Shown here: positions 47,240-59,368 of the stretch, one piece after another
Numbering within the stretch: the stretch's first letter is position 1
Layout of the letters: every line of letters begins with the position of its first letter
Source: Cladobotryum mycophilum
Taxonomy: Eukaryota > Ascomycota > Sordariomycetes > Hypocreales > Hypocreaceae
Assembly (NCBI GenBank): GCA_036429605.1
Contig: CM071590.1
Location: forward strand, 3,844,001-3,908,000
Direction of reading: 5' to 3'
DNA length: 64,000 nt
Notes under the pieces: generated by a model
What the model saw: the letters and a program-made list of their open reading frames with translations, nothing else
What the model was told of the DNA's origin: nothing
Database searches by the model: none
Program-made: the position numbers and the translations under genes

Positions 47240-50231
47240 TTGTCATTAGCAGTTGAACAACCGAATGACGACGACGCAACGCGCGACCTCAACAACGGTG
47301 ATCACAATAGCGAGCTTGGCCACGTACGAGACTACATCACCAACCTCTTCGATCGATCCGGCGTTGAACCGTTTAGATCCACGTGCATGTCGCTGCCAGA
47401 AGAGTCCACTGGCCAACAGGTTCCCGGGCAGCTTGGCGACGACAGGCAGAAGCTGTCCACCACCAGCTCGCATGCTGAGGTGACATCTACAGAGGACCCC
47501 TCGGCGGGGTCGACGACCTCTGTCCGGGAAACTAATACGACAGGCGGCGTGGCGGATGCAGCTTCAGGAGAAGGCGCTGTGACCAACGCAATGAGGCAGC
47601 CAGATGTGCCAGATGTGCATGAAGCTGCAGATGTAGGCATAAACGACCAATCTCCACCGACCTCGACTGCTAAAGAGCTCGACCCAACGGCAACTGCCAA
47701 CATGGGCAATGACGATGACCCCAAACCGCTTCCAGGTACAAAGCTCGATGCGAGCTCTACCGAAGCTTTAGAGCGACGACAACCATCCAACATTCACACT
47801 GCTCAACCCACAACGAGCGTGCCGATAGAAAGCATGGACGATGATGCCCCCGTCGCTGGCGAACCCTCTGACGCAATGTCGTCTTCCGTCTTGACCATCA
47901 AGCCAGCAAATCCACCCTCGTCCGCACAGGCTCCCAACCACACCGATACTCAGCTTCTCTCTCCAGATCAGCTAAACTACGTCGACCCGACTCCGCCCAC
48001 GCCCGTTACCTCACAACCACCATCGCGAGCTCCCTCGGCCGCTTCCAGAACCCACCGTTCAGATGACGCTTCTCCCTCACGATCTAATACCGGATCCGAC
48101 GACAAGCCGTATACGAGCGAAGATGACCAAGAAGGCGGTTCGCGATCAGAGATACAGAGCATCATGGAGCAGTTTAGTGAATCCGGCGGCGGTCCCGGCG
48201 CCGAGGAGGTCATGAGCCCCCGGTTGGAAATTGCGTCGCCCATGTTGAACAGCCCAGTGCAACACCCGCCCCGAAAATCAAGTTTCGAACCTCTGGCGCC
48301 CACAATCGCCGGGCAGATTCAGGATTTCAACGCCCTCCGCATTTCGACCTCTTCTCCCATAGTCGTGCAGTCGAGAGAGCAGGTGCACGACGACCGGGGG
48401 CCGCCGGTGCCTCCCAAAGATGGAACCACGGGAACGCCTCCAAAACACAGGGACCAGCGAGCTCCCTCAATTGTGACATCACCGACATCACCTCAACTAT
48501 CCATGCATCGCCCACCGCCCCCGGAGCCTGAGCCTGAACCGGTCCTTCCATTTGACTTCCATAGGTTCTTGGAGCAGTTGCGGAATAAGAAAGCCGATCC
48601 TGTAGCAAGATATCTCAAGTCATTCCTGACCGAATTTGGAAAGCGTCAGTGGATGGTTCACGAACAAGTCAAAATCATCAGTGATTTCCTTGCATTCATA
48701 GCCAATAAGATGATGATATGCGAGGTCTGGAGAGATGTATCAGATGCCGAATTCGATAATGCTCGAGAGGGCATGGAGAAGCTCGTCATGAACCGGTTAT
48801 ACTCCCAAACTTTCTCTCCAGCCATCCCACCACCAAAACCGATACCCGGAGCGAAGCCCAAGAGAAAAGGCGGAGATCCTCCACTGGGACCAGGTCGGAG
48901 AGGTCAACACCAGGAGGATGTGGAACGCGATGACATTGTGACGCAGAAGATTAATATTTACGGATGGGTCAAGGAAGAGCATCTAGATATACCGCCGGTA
49001 GGGGACAGCGGGCGACGTTTCCTAAAACTGGCACAACAAGGTTAGTCTCGCCCCCGATATCATATCGGGAAGTTGAATACAATACTAACTGACTCCTCTA
49101 GAGCTTTTGAAAATTAAGTCTTATAGAGCCCCGCGGGATAAGATTATTTGTGTTCTAAACTGTTGCAAAGTTATATTTGGTGCGTGAGAATGCTAACGCC
49201 ACTTTGGATCTCTAACTCATCTATCGCAGGTTTATTGAAGCACAACAAATCAGATTCATCAGCCGATTCTTTTATGCCACTACTTATCTATGTCGTTCTG
49301 CAATCAAATCCAGAACATCTAGTGTCTAATGTACAATACATTCTACGGTTCCGAAATCAGGAGAAGCTTGGTGGCGAAGCAGGCTATTACCTTTCATCTC
49401 TTGTTAGTAACATTTGCCTTTCCCCCTTGTTAACCTTTTTAATAATTTGCTAATGAGTATGGGAAGATGGGTGCAGTGCAGTTCATTGAAAATATGGACC
49501 GCACATCATTAACGATTAGTGATGACGAATTCGAAAAGAACGTTGAGGCGGCCGTTTCGGCCATTGCAGAAAAGCACCAAGCCATGTCCCCTAAAACAAC
49601 GCAGCAGCAGCAGCAGACATTCAATGAAAAGACGTCGTACGAATCAGAAAGGGGAAGACCCTCACTAGACGGTGCTGGGCCATCCACCCCTAGGCAGTCA
49701 ACGTCATCGAATGAAGATGCGGGAGATGAGCGTGCTGCGATTAGCGGTCTCCTAAGAACGATACAAAACCCGCTTACTACTATTGGGCGCATATTTTCGG
49801 ACGAAGGTGCCTCATCTTCATCGAATGCTCGGTCCCCTCCATCCCGTCCCCAGGAATCACCAGCGGCTAGCCGGCGGAGCAGGGAAGAAGCTAGGGATAG
49901 TGGACGACGTCCGGAATCAAAGCACTCCCTGTCGGCGGAGGAAGCGGCAGCCAGACAGGCCAGTGCCGAGGTGGCAGAGGCTCAGCGCCTGCACCGCGCC
50001 GAGCATGCGAATATCGTGGAAACATTGGCGGGCATGTTTCCCGATCTTGATAAGGATATAATTAGCGATGTGGTGTACCAGAAGGAAGGAAGGTTAGTTT
50101 ACATACAGCATCCCCTCCCTCCATCCCTTCTCTTCATTTAAAATGAAATTGTTCTTGTTGTTGTACTGACACGATGTCTCGAAAACAGGGTTGGATTGGC
50201 TGTTGATGCTTGTCTTGCATTGTCTACATAG
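47240..50231 (+). CDS. Rab5 guanine-nucleotide exchange factor, VPS9 domain plus CUE domain
   Basis: Activates Rab5-type GTPases on endosomes and links them to ubiquitin. Exons: open from about 47227 to 49040, then 49102-49179, 49230-49402, 49467-50092 and 50189-50231; phases agree throughout, giving about 906 residues from 47240. The first 430 residues are disordered and Pro/Ser/Thr/Asp-rich. The VPS9 module spans roughly 440-740: FDFHRFLEQLRNKKADPVARY, KIKSYRAPRDKIICVLNCC, SADSFMPLLIYVVLQSNPEHL and YLSSLMGAVQFIENMD. The C-terminal CUE domain reads ANIVETLAGMFPDLDKDII and, across the last intron, VGLAVDACLAL. The 5' end is unresolved. There is no in-frame ATG at 47240. A first exon 46986-47098 with an intron to 47226 would fit in phase, or translation could start at 47387. 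Confidence 0.87.
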
Positions 50232-50807
50232 TTGACTCAAAAAGGTTCAAAGGAAACTATGTAGCTTTTATACACACATATATACACATATATATCCTTA
50301 ATGACATGAAGCAAGACATTCATCAATCCATCTTCTAGTCTTGATTCTTGCGCACCTGTCGATGAAAGCCTCATCTATTCAAACCTTTCGAGTCCTAGAA
50401 TTTTATGCTTGTACATCATCACACTAGGTAGACAATGGCACAAGGTTATCCACCGTAATGCCAATCAGGGGAATCAAGACATGCCAATGCTAAATGAATA
50501 TATGTTTTGACATTCTACTATTTACACTCGTTTCCTCTCCCAGTTCCCCGATAAATAACACACTTTGGATGTTTTGCCCATTCTGAGGATCCCCCCTCTA
50601 TAAAAATAAAATACACGCTTAATAATGATACAATGCAATGCCGCCCTATGCAACAACTTTTGGTCCTTGCGGGTATAGTATACACCTGTTCCACACACAT
50701 ACATACATATATATAAAGGAATGTATGACAAGAAAATGATTTCATAAATGACAGGATTTGGGGTTTCTTCTTCACATTGCTTCGTTTTTATACAATGTCC
50801 CCTTTAT
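50232..50807. other. Gene-free convergent stretch
   Basis: 3' flanks of the VPS9 and flavin-carrier genes. AT-rich with TATATA stretches near 50275-50300 and 50705-50720; no gene seen. Confidence 0.5.
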
Positions 50808-53173
50808 TCACCTACCTCTAAAAGCCTCGATAACCCGCGTTGTTGTAGGCATAAGGAGGGGGCTCTGGTAGTCAATCGCTCTTCCGTAGTCCTGTCCAGT
50901 GAATTCTTGCTGCAAGCTTGGACCCCTTGAGTGATGCGCGCTCATGCTCATGCCCATGGGAGCACCGGTTGGGATAAAGTGCTTGGGTACACCTGGGGTA
51001 AGGGACCTGAAGGTCGAGGCACCGGAAGGATCCCTAGAATGGCCGGTGTAGAGGTTGTTTGTGTTCTCATCGGCCATTCGGTAGTAGCGGTCGGCTAGGG
51101 ACGAGTCGGAAGGCCGCTTGTCCATACTGCTGACCGAGACAGAGTATACCGACGCCTCAAGATCCAACTTTCCATGATTGGCAATGAGGAGAGAATTGCG
51201 AGCATCCAGGGGCGTAAGGTCGTCCACGTCACGGATCTTCTCTATAGGCAAATGGTTAGCAGGTGCTTCGATATGTGTCTCAATAGGATGAGGAAACTTA
51301 CCCATCTCCTTTCTGCGCTTTCGGTGGGGGTTCATGTTGCAGCAAGCGTTGATGGCATTCCAGGCAATGAGGACAGCGAGAGTAATGGTCAACGCGGATT
51401 GAACCGCAATCAGAACCACGCCGGTAACGGTCTGAGTCGTCTTTGCAATGCCAAACTCCTCAACAAAGACTAAAATACAAGCGACGGACAGCAAACGGAC
51501 GGCTTGGATGGAAATGTTGAGAACATTGCCCGAACGGACTTCATAGGGACGGCTCCAAATGAGAAGGACAAGCATCAACGCTTCGATAGTGACCATGGCA
51601 ATGCTTTGTACCATGCCGTGGCCATCAGCGGCGGCGAGGACGCAGCCCTTGACAAGCAGATAGACGATGGTGGGGATGAAGACCCACCAGTAGCTCTTGC
51701 GATAGGACTCGTAAAACATGGAGTATTTGAGCCAGATGGACTTGTCCTCGAAGAGTCTGCTGGCATCGCCCTCCTCAGTCTTGAGCTTCCTAACAGTGCT
51801 CCAGATCATGTAAGTGAAGAAGGCCAGGACACCCGTAAACAGTCCCAACGTGACACCAGCGAGCGTCTTGGCAGCCCAAGAGTCACCAAGCGTGAATTGA
51901 AAGACACAGTAGAGCACCCAGACGCCGTACAGGAGGAGAATGAGAGAGGTGACAGTACGCGCAATGGAATTCCAGTAGTGCTTGCGGAAGCCAGTCAGAG
52001 ATGGGGGAAGCTACCAAATAAAGCCCAAGTCTCCAGAATCACCTTGACCAGCAAGATGCCAAAGACGATGGCGGCAATGACGATGGCGACAACCAGAAGA
52101 GCAGTCATAAAAATGTCTGATCGGGGAACGGCCAATTCGGCGGCAAAAGCCTGAATACCTGACACGGTTTGCTTGAAGTTGGCGGGTGAAGCAGCGCCCT
52201 CGGTGCCAGGTGCAGTGGTGTTGATGGATGTGTCAATCTGGCGAGCAATCAAGGCCACGATATCTGAAGCCCTCTTGACCTTCAAGGAACCATGGCCTGG
52301 TGTACTAGTTGATCCATCAGGGAACACCAAAGTGGCATTCCTCAGGAACTCGACGCTGTCATGGGTGAGATTGCCTCCAGTCTTGGCACGAAAGCCATCG
52401 ATGGACTTGAGCAGACCATCCCAGGGAACCAAGCCAGTGGAAAAGGCAAAGTTCTTGGCGAATTTGCGGTAGATGGGTGGGTAGCTAACGGAAAGCATGC
52501 CGTTCATGGCCAGACCCTGGAACCAACTTGCAACCTCGGTGAAGCTGGGGCTAGCACTTCCCGTACCGGCTCCTGAGGCACCGCTCGCAGCAGCGCCAGC
52601 GGCAGAGACTCCGCTCATGATCAAAGCAACACCAGCGAGGCCAGCGGCAATGTACGAAACCACTGGCTGGTTGACAGATTTGCCGTTGGAAACGTCGGAC
52701 TGAATGCACGCAACCATGTCTCCGGAATCAAGGTTATCCAACTCCAGGGTCGCCATGGCCGAAATGTCGGGGATCTGGAAAGCGATAGAAGGGACCATGG
52801 AGGCGAACTGGGCGGGAATCTCCTGTGATCCTTGGGCGGAGAATGTTCCGACGGGAACGGGACACAGCTGCTCGACAAAGGTGCCTTCATCGCAAGGGTT
52901 GAAGGACTTGGAGAAGATGGCATTGCCATATGCGGTGATGTTGAGGGTGGCAGTGACATTTTGGGTCTTGGTGCTGGTTCCAGAAATATCAAAGACGATG
53001 ATCTTCTTGTCGTTGTCGTAGCTAATGTCGAGCTTGTTGACCTTTATCGATGCGTCACTACCACATTCGGTAAATCCGGTCGTCTTCAAGACCTGGCCGC
53101 CCAATACCCCTGTCGCCAGCATAGCCACTGCACACAGCGCCCTCCCTAACGTCCATGGCGAGGCAGGAGCCAT
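50808..53173 (-). CDS. Flavin-carrier / TRP-like membrane protein (FLC family, frame-broken)
   Basis: Multi-pass membrane protein of the yeast FLC1-3/Pkd2 group, implicated in FAD transport into the ER, calcium signalling and cell-wall maintenance. Exons 51302-53173 and 50808-51241, with a 60-nt intron that keeps the frame open. A signal peptide (residues 1-26) leads into an ML-like luminal domain (TECGSDASIKVNKLDISYD, CPVPVGTF). At least eight hydrophobic helices follow, including SDIFMTALLVVAIVIAAIVF and, after the break, FRKHYWNSIARTVTSLILLL. The cytosolic tail is Ser/Pro-rich. The break is at the G-run 52003-52007: one base restores WALFGSF to PPSLTGFRKHYW and gives 768 residues. The family call is secure; assignment to one FLC paralogue is not possible. 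Confidence 0.9.
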
Positions 53174-53365
53174 TGTTGGTAAAAAGGTAGATGTAATCTG
53201 TGTAAATGAAATAAATAAAAAATAATTCGATATCGTTTCGACCCCAAAAAGTAAGATGCAAATGATTCGCTAGAGATGAGTTGATGGATGAGATTGTAGT
53301 CGTGTTATACCAGCAGTTATCCAACCTAAGTGTCGTTTTCGAGATATGCCGGAGATGTTCAAGTT

Positions 53366-53389
53366 CGTTGGTTGGTTGGTTGGTTGGTT
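53366..53389. repeat. (TTGG)n tetranucleotide array
   Basis: Five to six TTGG units about 200 bp upstream of the FLC start codon, probably in its leader. Confidence 0.85.
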
Positions 53390-53773
53390 CGTTATAGAAA
53401 TCGTTGTTCAAAGAAAGATAGTGAATGATGTTGTTATTGTTTCAAGTTTGGAATAAGTCAATGAAAGAAAGCGTCAACGCCTTGGAAGAGTGAATGTTCC
53501 CGATCAACGGAGTAATGAGGGCGGTTCAAACATGAAAAAACAGCCCACAGGGCTATTGGTGAAGAAGGCCGAGGATCAACCTGGCTAGAAGAGAAGAAAA
53601 GAAGGAAGAAAAAGAGGGCGAGGCAATGGCGAAACAAGCGACACGAGAAATCTGGTGGTAAGAATCTCGGCTGCTCTAAAAGAGAGAGTGAGGAAGTGAG
53701 AGGGAGAGAGAGCGAGGGACGGAGAGAAAGGAGGGACAGGACAGAGAACGATCGAGGTCGGTAGGTTGGCTGA

Positions 53774-53793
53774 TGGTGGTGGTGGTGGTGGTG
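53774..53793. repeat. (GGT)n microsatellite
   Basis: Six GGT triplets in non-coding DNA. Confidence 0.85.
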
Positions 53794-54252
53794 CTAGTAT
53801 ATGAAGATGAAACGAGGGTCAACAGACTAAGGAACGGAGCCGATAGATCCTCAGATTCATATGTACAGCAAGTAGCACCCGCAATGCAGAGAGCAAATAA
53901 AATAAGCAAGAGATAGAATAAAATAAAAAGACCAAAAGCAGGAAAAAAGGGAAAGACTTGAAATAAAATAAAATAAAAAAGACAAAACGTGATTCGGGAC
54001 CAGAAAAAAAAAGGGCAAAAAGGAAAGAAGAAGGAGAAAAACCACAAATAGACAACGACGGAGAAACTGAAACACGAGGAAGAGTGAGCGAGAAGAAAAA
54101 AAAAGAAGCCCCTCTTTTACAAGGGAGTTTTAGTAACAAAAGGGAAGGGGTGAAGGGAAGGAAAAGCAAGGCACAGAAGATGGTGATTGAATTGATTGGC
54201 ACTTGCACATTCCAACCACTTCACTAAACCGCAGGCAGTAGCGCCCGCCCGT

Positions 54253-54431
54253 CTTGGCACTTGCACTTGCACTTGGAACTTTGCAGCTCGGATGTGCGCC
54301 CCTGAAATGGCTGCCTCTCTGCTCTCTCTCTCTCCCCTCCCCTCCCCTCCCCACCCACGAGTACGTACGTACAAGGAAGTATGTACATACCTAAGCATTT
54401 ACATTTACATTTACACTTGCATTTACATTTT
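54253..54431. repeat. ACTTGC and TTTACA hexamer repeats
   Basis: Two clusters of six-base units: ACTTGC near 54257-54273 and CATTTA/TTTACA at 54395-54431. A CCCCT-rich segment and ACGT repeats lie between them. Confidence 0.7.
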
Positions 54432-55903
54432 CCCCATGCACTGATAGTCGTCCAGCAGACAGATGGCACAGACAAAAGGCTCAGATTCCCGAGTCCGTCT
54501 TAGTGGCTGGTCGTATTACATAGGTACTTTTCAGTGGTAAAGGGCTTTGGCTGTAGTCCGTCCTCCTTCCCTCTATTGGTCTTCGGGGGGGGGCGGCAAA
54601 CCTCTTCAGGGGCTCGCTCTTTCTCTCGAGGTTGGCCACTGCGCTTCTGCTTATTGGGCCCGAGGGAGGGGGAGGTGAGGGGGAGTAAGAGGCTGGTCGT
54701 GCCTTGCTTTTACGACATGTCTGAAACGACCATTTCAACCACCACCGCACACGCACACACGCATGCACACGCTCCCCACATAAATATTTCCAAGACGGCA
54801 ATGCACTTTCTGATACGACTTGGCTTGTCCGTTTCTGTTCAAAACATTCAATCATTGTCCTCGTGTTCCTGCATGAGGGGCCCCCATGTTTACTCGGCTT
54901 CTAGCCCGTCCCAAAAAAAAAAAAAAAAAACTTGACCTCTCACAATCCAAACCGACGTTACTTCGAGACTATCAACCATACTTGAAATATCCTTCAAAGA
55001 CAAAACACCTCTCTCTCCCCCCTCCCTCTCTCTCTCTCCCTTCTCCAGTCCTCACCGTCGGTCAACCGCTCACCTTGCATGCATACACATACACATGCAT
55101 CGAGCATCAAGCATCATCCAAAACATGGCCAGCATGACAGCCGCTCCAAGCGCCGCCTCACCAATCGCCCAACGTCCACGTCATCACAATCATCAGTATT
55201 CCAAACACCACGTAATTCATAACTTGACAATTACTAGTAGCTATTATCTGCTCTGCTTACTCCTACTTATACATCGAGCCGCATAGCCGCCGGCCGTAAC
55301 CGCCATCACAAGAAAAATAGGCGCCCTATCAAAGACAATGTCTTTCATGCTGCATCCGAGCATTCAAGACAACAGGCCTGCTCATTCACTCGTTCACCAC
55401 TTCACCAAAGCTGTATGTGAGCAAGAAAAAATAGCATAGTCTAACTGCATTCCTCGTGATATTCCGTGTGCCGTCCCCAATCAGCACTACCCAAACTTGT
55501 TATCAACGCCTGTGTCATCAAGTTCTGGAAATGAGTGTCCGTTCCAAAGATCAAAGAGCTAGGATCTGCTTTGGTGGAGTACATCCACAGAAAGAATACA
55601 GTAAGAAAAGGGAGAGAGAGAAAATGAGAAGAAAAAAGAGACAAGCCATAGTCCATCATCATCATCCTCTTCTAAGACCGTCACATGCCATACCATAAAC
55701 CTAGTACCGCTTTCAACACCCAAGAATCCGAAATCATTGTGAAAATAAAATAAAGCATTCAAGAAATGATCATGATATCCATCGCACTTTTCCTCCATCA
55801 GTTTCATCCAAGTTCATGCACACTTCTCAAAATATATATGAGAATAAAGGGAAAGAGAAGAAGAAAAGAAAAAAAGAGAGAAAAAAAAGCCCACTCCAAA
55901 ATC

Positions 55904-58900
55904 TCACATGAATCCAGACACTTGCCTGTCATCCCAATTACCCGTGTTCTGGTGGGGTGAATGTGAATAGTTGGACAAACTTTCGTGACCGCTAAAGGGA
56001 CTTCCATTTCCACTCGATGGATCCATCATTCCATCATATGCCATCTGCCCGCCCATCTGTCCACCCATCTGCGAGACGGCAATATTTTGTAGCCCCAGCG
56101 CATTCAGAGGCTGGAATTGCTCCATCCCACCTTGGGGCATCGCCATGAACGGACCAGGGCCTTGTACAAACCCGGCAGACCTAACCTGCAGATCGGGAGA
56201 TAAGACCTGGTTCGACGGCCCAGCACTCATCGGTTGCGGGTGCAAGCTTTGCTCAATACTTTCAAATTGTGGCGAATAGAATGTTGGTTGAAACTGCTGG
56301 GGAGGCTGCACGGGGTACATGAACGGGCCTTGGTGCTGCGGGCTCTGTTGGTAGATCATTTGCTGCTGTTGATGCAAGTGCGCCTGCTGCTGTGGGGTGG
56401 TTGGGTAACGCATGGCCGGTGATCTCTGGTCTCCTGGAAGAGGAATGTCATGACGCGGGGGTGGATCCTGCACTGGGCTAATGATGGTGTCGGCATCCAG
56501 CTCCTTTGCCTTGGCTGCCACCAAGCGCAAGACGGGCAGTGAGATTTGCTCCATGTGCTTGGCCAAGTGAACCGTCAGCTTCTTCCAGGTTGGGAACTGT
56601 TTCCCACAGAACCTGCAAGGTTCCTCGTGTGGCTGCTTCGTCGTTTCCCTATGGCATTGCTCAACCTTTTGCCAGGTTGGGTCAACGCTGATCGCCTTCT
56701 TCAACGCGGCCTTGGTCTTGAGCTTGGGTTCTTGGAACTTGTGCTCGCGGACTAGATGCTGAAGGAAGTTGTCACGACGGTAACAGACGTGGCGGCAATC
56801 CTCGACGTCGCAAGTCCACCACTCGAGATGTCGATGGCCCTCATTCTCGTGGCGAACCCAGTCAGCCTTGCGCTTGAAGATCTTTGGATCACGGCACTTA
56901 TCCCAAGTGCAGGTGAATGGCTGAATATCCTCGTGGACATGCTTTGTCCAATCGGATGGCTTGCTGAACTTCTTCTTCTGGTAGCAAAGCTGGCACTCAA
57001 ACTCGGCTGGCAGACGTGGAGTTGGTGGCATGGGGATGTCAGTAGGGAAGCTTTCTTGATTTATTGCGCCCTCTGTCGGGGTGATGTCGTCATCCTCAAA
57101 GCCTGTGGATAGAGGATCCAGCTCCCGGGCATCTCCCTTTGAGTCCAGCAGATTAGCTAAACCGCCGAGAGCAATGCACAATGCCCCGCATGGGCAGTGG
57201 GCACCCTGATTAAGGTGCTTGACCTTGCAGTTCAGAAGCTGCTTGTATCTAATAATCTGCTGATGTGCGATGCGATCCACGAGGTAACCGTGAGTTTGGT
57301 GGAGGCCTGGGTTCAAGATTTGAATATGCTTCTGGAACCCGACAAAGTTTGGCGTAATATCGTCAATGATGTTGGGGTTCATCTTCATGTCGTTATCTTC
57401 ATAGAAATCATCGTCCTCGTCCTCATCCTCGTCTGGCTCCACATAGGCCTTGCTAATGGAAGCAACGGGCGGGCCGCCAGTCTTCCTCCAAAGGCCAACA
57501 AGGTTCGAATGAGTTTCCGTGCTTGCAGAAGGCTTGGACAAATCAGATTTACTTCGCGGACGTCTCAGCGAGGTTTTGACACTGAGGCCGGCCAAGGGAC
57601 TTTTTGACGGAGTAGTTGGCAGGTTACTGATGGAGCCACTCCGTGAATGGGTTGCTCCGATGGACGCAACATTCTGGCCCATGGTGACCAACATCGAGTT
57701 AATACTAGGGGTTTGCTTCTTCCCCCAGCTTGAGGTGCGAGATGTGGGTGAGAGATGGGTTATGCTATCGCGCTTGCTCTGAGGTGGTTCTTCGGGCTGT
57801 GGCTGTTCTTGAAACAAGGCCTCTCCTTGGCCGCTGCGAGATCGTTTGCGCATACCAGAGGCACTTGGCCGTCGAACAAGACCGCGCAGATCTTTCAGGA
57901 GGCTACCATGTCTGCTACCCTTCTCACCGCTGCCGCGGCTGATGGACAGCTTCTTCAGAAAGCTACCACTAGTGATGCCTTCAATGTCAAGGTCAATGAC
58001 GCTAGGAAGGCTTCGTCGACGGGTGCCCCAAGTGGCAGCCCTTGAGATGATGGAGTCATTATCTCTGCACATCCTCTCAAACCTCTCTATGGCGGCTTGG
58101 GAGGTCTGAGGCTGATGCCGGCCATACCTGCCGTCGCTGATGGAATGCAGAATAGGGGCGTCAGCCCAATTGCGGTCTTTGAGTATCGTCTCATAGTCTT
58201 GATCTGTCATCTGACCATCATTATTGGGGTTATAGTAGGTCTGGCCGTCAAGGTAACGGTTCTCAGTGGTGTCTCCAAGAGGGACGCCGTCGTTACTTCG
58301 ACGACTATCCTCCTCAATGGCGTTGATCTCATCAACAGTCTTCTCTGGGGGCGCAGCGACATCTTCCGTATTATTGGTCAACCAATTACCGACCTCGGCA
58401 TTCTTCTCTTCCATTACCTGGCGACTGACAATCTCATTGATGCTGGCAATTTCCTTGTCAGGACGTCTCCTTGGGTCCAGGCCAGCTAGACCGGTGTTGG
58501 GGTCACGTTGCCACCGGCCCGTGGAATCCCTAGGATGAGAAGCCGAGGAGATCAGATCGCCCGCAGACTCGATGCCTCCGCGCTCTGTAGTGGGGCTATC
58601 TTCAAAGGTCCGTTCGACGGTATGAACAGGTCCAGTATTGTCCTTGTCCCATACGGAGATGGTGACCCGAGGGCTCTGACACCTCATATCGACCGGGGCA
58701 GGGGCTAGGCCGTCTTCACTTGATCGACCGCTACCGCTCTGGCTTGGCGTCAACTGAGGAGCTGGGATGACAAGAGGGGCTGGTCTAAAGGGCTTTTGAA
58801 GCTCTTGTGGTGAGATGGAATCGGGCAGTCGGTTTGAATCAGGTCGCATGAGGGTTGCTCTTTGATCGCTTCGTGGCGATACAGTATGTATGGAGGCAGT

Positions 58901-59368
58901 TTGCTCGGGTGTCAAGGGATACGTAGTGTTATTGTATTTATTGGCATCGCTTGTAGTTTCAAGAGGGGGAGTGTTTTGTACGGACAAGTCCCAAACACTC
59001 TGGTCGTCAAGGAAAGAAGGGGTCCCAGCTCCAGGGTTGACGAAGCTGACGCCGAAGAAGGGGTCCTCTTCAAAGTCACTGTAGTCGCTGGATTGATAGT
59101 GACTTGGACCGGAGGTTGAGCCGGCGGGTGTCTCAAAGTGATTCGTGGGAGAAAGAGATTCGCTATCGGCTCGCGACAAGAAAGGCGATAGGAGAGTTGA
59201 ATCTATAGAGGAGCGTTCACGTTGGTTGGTGGGCGCAGACTGATTGCGGGGTTCTGGATCGTGGTTGTAGTTGTTGTAGTTGTTGCTGTTGCTGTTGTGA
59301 TCTAGGACAAGAAGATCGTTGTCGGTCTCGAAGGGGAAACCCTGTGTGGCAGCCGAAACGAACGACAT
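55904..59368 (-). CDS. Large C2H2 zinc-finger protein, putative transcription factor
   Basis: Single exon, 1,154 residues from MSFVSAATQGFPFETDNDLL. The first 750 residues are mostly disordered and Ser/Pro-rich, with a DEDEDEDDDFYEDND acidic patch. A conserved helical block follows (NPGLHQTHGYLVDRIAHQQ, RYKQLLNCKVKHLNQGAHC). The zinc-finger region (about residues 820-1000) has FECQLCYQKKKFSKPSDWTKH, FTCTWDKCRDPKIFKRKADW, WTCDVEDCRHVCYRRDNFLQ and, last, CRFCGKQFPTWKKLTVHLAK. The tail is Gln/Pro-rich with QQ runs. No orthologue with a known name was recognised. A possible start six codons upstream is TTG, so the ATG at 59368 is preferred. The sequence ends WDDRQVSGFM. This gene shows no frame break despite its length. 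Confidence 0.85.
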   Translation of the reverse strand: MSFVSAATQGFPFETDNDLLVLDHNSNSNNYNNYNHDPEPRNQSAPTNQRERSSIDSTLLSPFLSRADSESLSPTNHFETPAGSTSGPSHYQSSDYSDFEEDPFFGVSFVNPGAGTPSFLDDQSVWDLSVQNTPPLETTSDANKYNNTTYPLTPEQTASIHTVSPRSDQRATLMRPDSNRLPDSISPQELQKPFRPAPLVIPAPQLTPSQSGSGRSSEDGLAPAPVDMRCQSPRVTISVWDKDNTGPVHTVERTFEDSPTTERGGIESAGDLISSASHPRDSTGRWQRDPNTGLAGLDPRRRPDKEIASINEIVSRQVMEEKNAEVGNWLTNNTEDVAAPPEKTVDEINAIEEDSRRSNDGVPLGDTTENRYLDGQTYYNPNNDGQMTDQDYETILKDRNWADAPILHSISDGRYGRHQPQTSQAAIERFERMCRDNDSIISRAATWGTRRRSLPSVIDLDIEGITSGSFLKKLSISRGSGEKGSRHGSLLKDLRGLVRRPSASGMRKRSRSGQGEALFQEQPQPEEPPQSKRDSITHLSPTSRTSSWGKKQTPSINSMLVTMGQNVASIGATHSRSGSISNLPTTPSKSPLAGLSVKTSLRRPRSKSDLSKPSASTETHSNLVGLWRKTGGPPVASISKAYVEPDEDEDEDDDFYEDNDMKMNPNIIDDITPNFVGFQKHIQILNPGLHQTHGYLVDRIAHQQIIRYKQLLNCKVKHLNQGAHCPCGALCIALGGLANLLDSKGDARELDPLSTGFEDDDITPTEGAINQESFPTDIPMPPTPRLPAEFECQLCYQKKKFSKPSDWTKHVHEDIQPFTCTWDKCRDPKIFKRKADWVRHENEGHRHLEWWTCDVEDCRHVCYRRDNFLQHLVREHKFQEPKLKTKAALKKAISVDPTWQKVEQCHRETTKQPHEEPCRFCGKQFPTWKKLTVHLAKHMEQISLPVLRLVAAKAKELDADTIISPVQDPPPRHDIPLPGDQRSPAMRYPTTPQQQAHLHQQQQMIYQQSPQHQGPFMYPVQPPQQFQPTFYSPQFESIEQSLHPQPMSAGPSNQVLSPDLQVRSAGFVQGPGPFMAMPQGGMEQFQPLNALGLQNIAVSQMGGQMGGQMAYDGMMDPSSGNGSPFSGHESLSNYSHSPHQNTGNWDDRQVSGFM

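Larger units (their letters stand above)
53174..55903. other. Gene-free, repeat-rich stretch upstream of the FLC gene
   Basis: About 2.7 kb. It holds the FLC promoter and long leader plus the 3' end of the C2H2 gene. GA/CT-rich sequence, a TTGG array, GGT triplets, AAAAT units and ACTTGC/TTTACA hexamers are present. Frames such as 55095-55286 have low-complexity products and are not supported. Confidence 0.55.

Noticed and set aside
55095..55286. Small plus-strand frame starting MHRASS with a hydrophobic end
   Set aside because: Short, no family resemblance, in repeat-rich DNA; could be real but nothing supports it.
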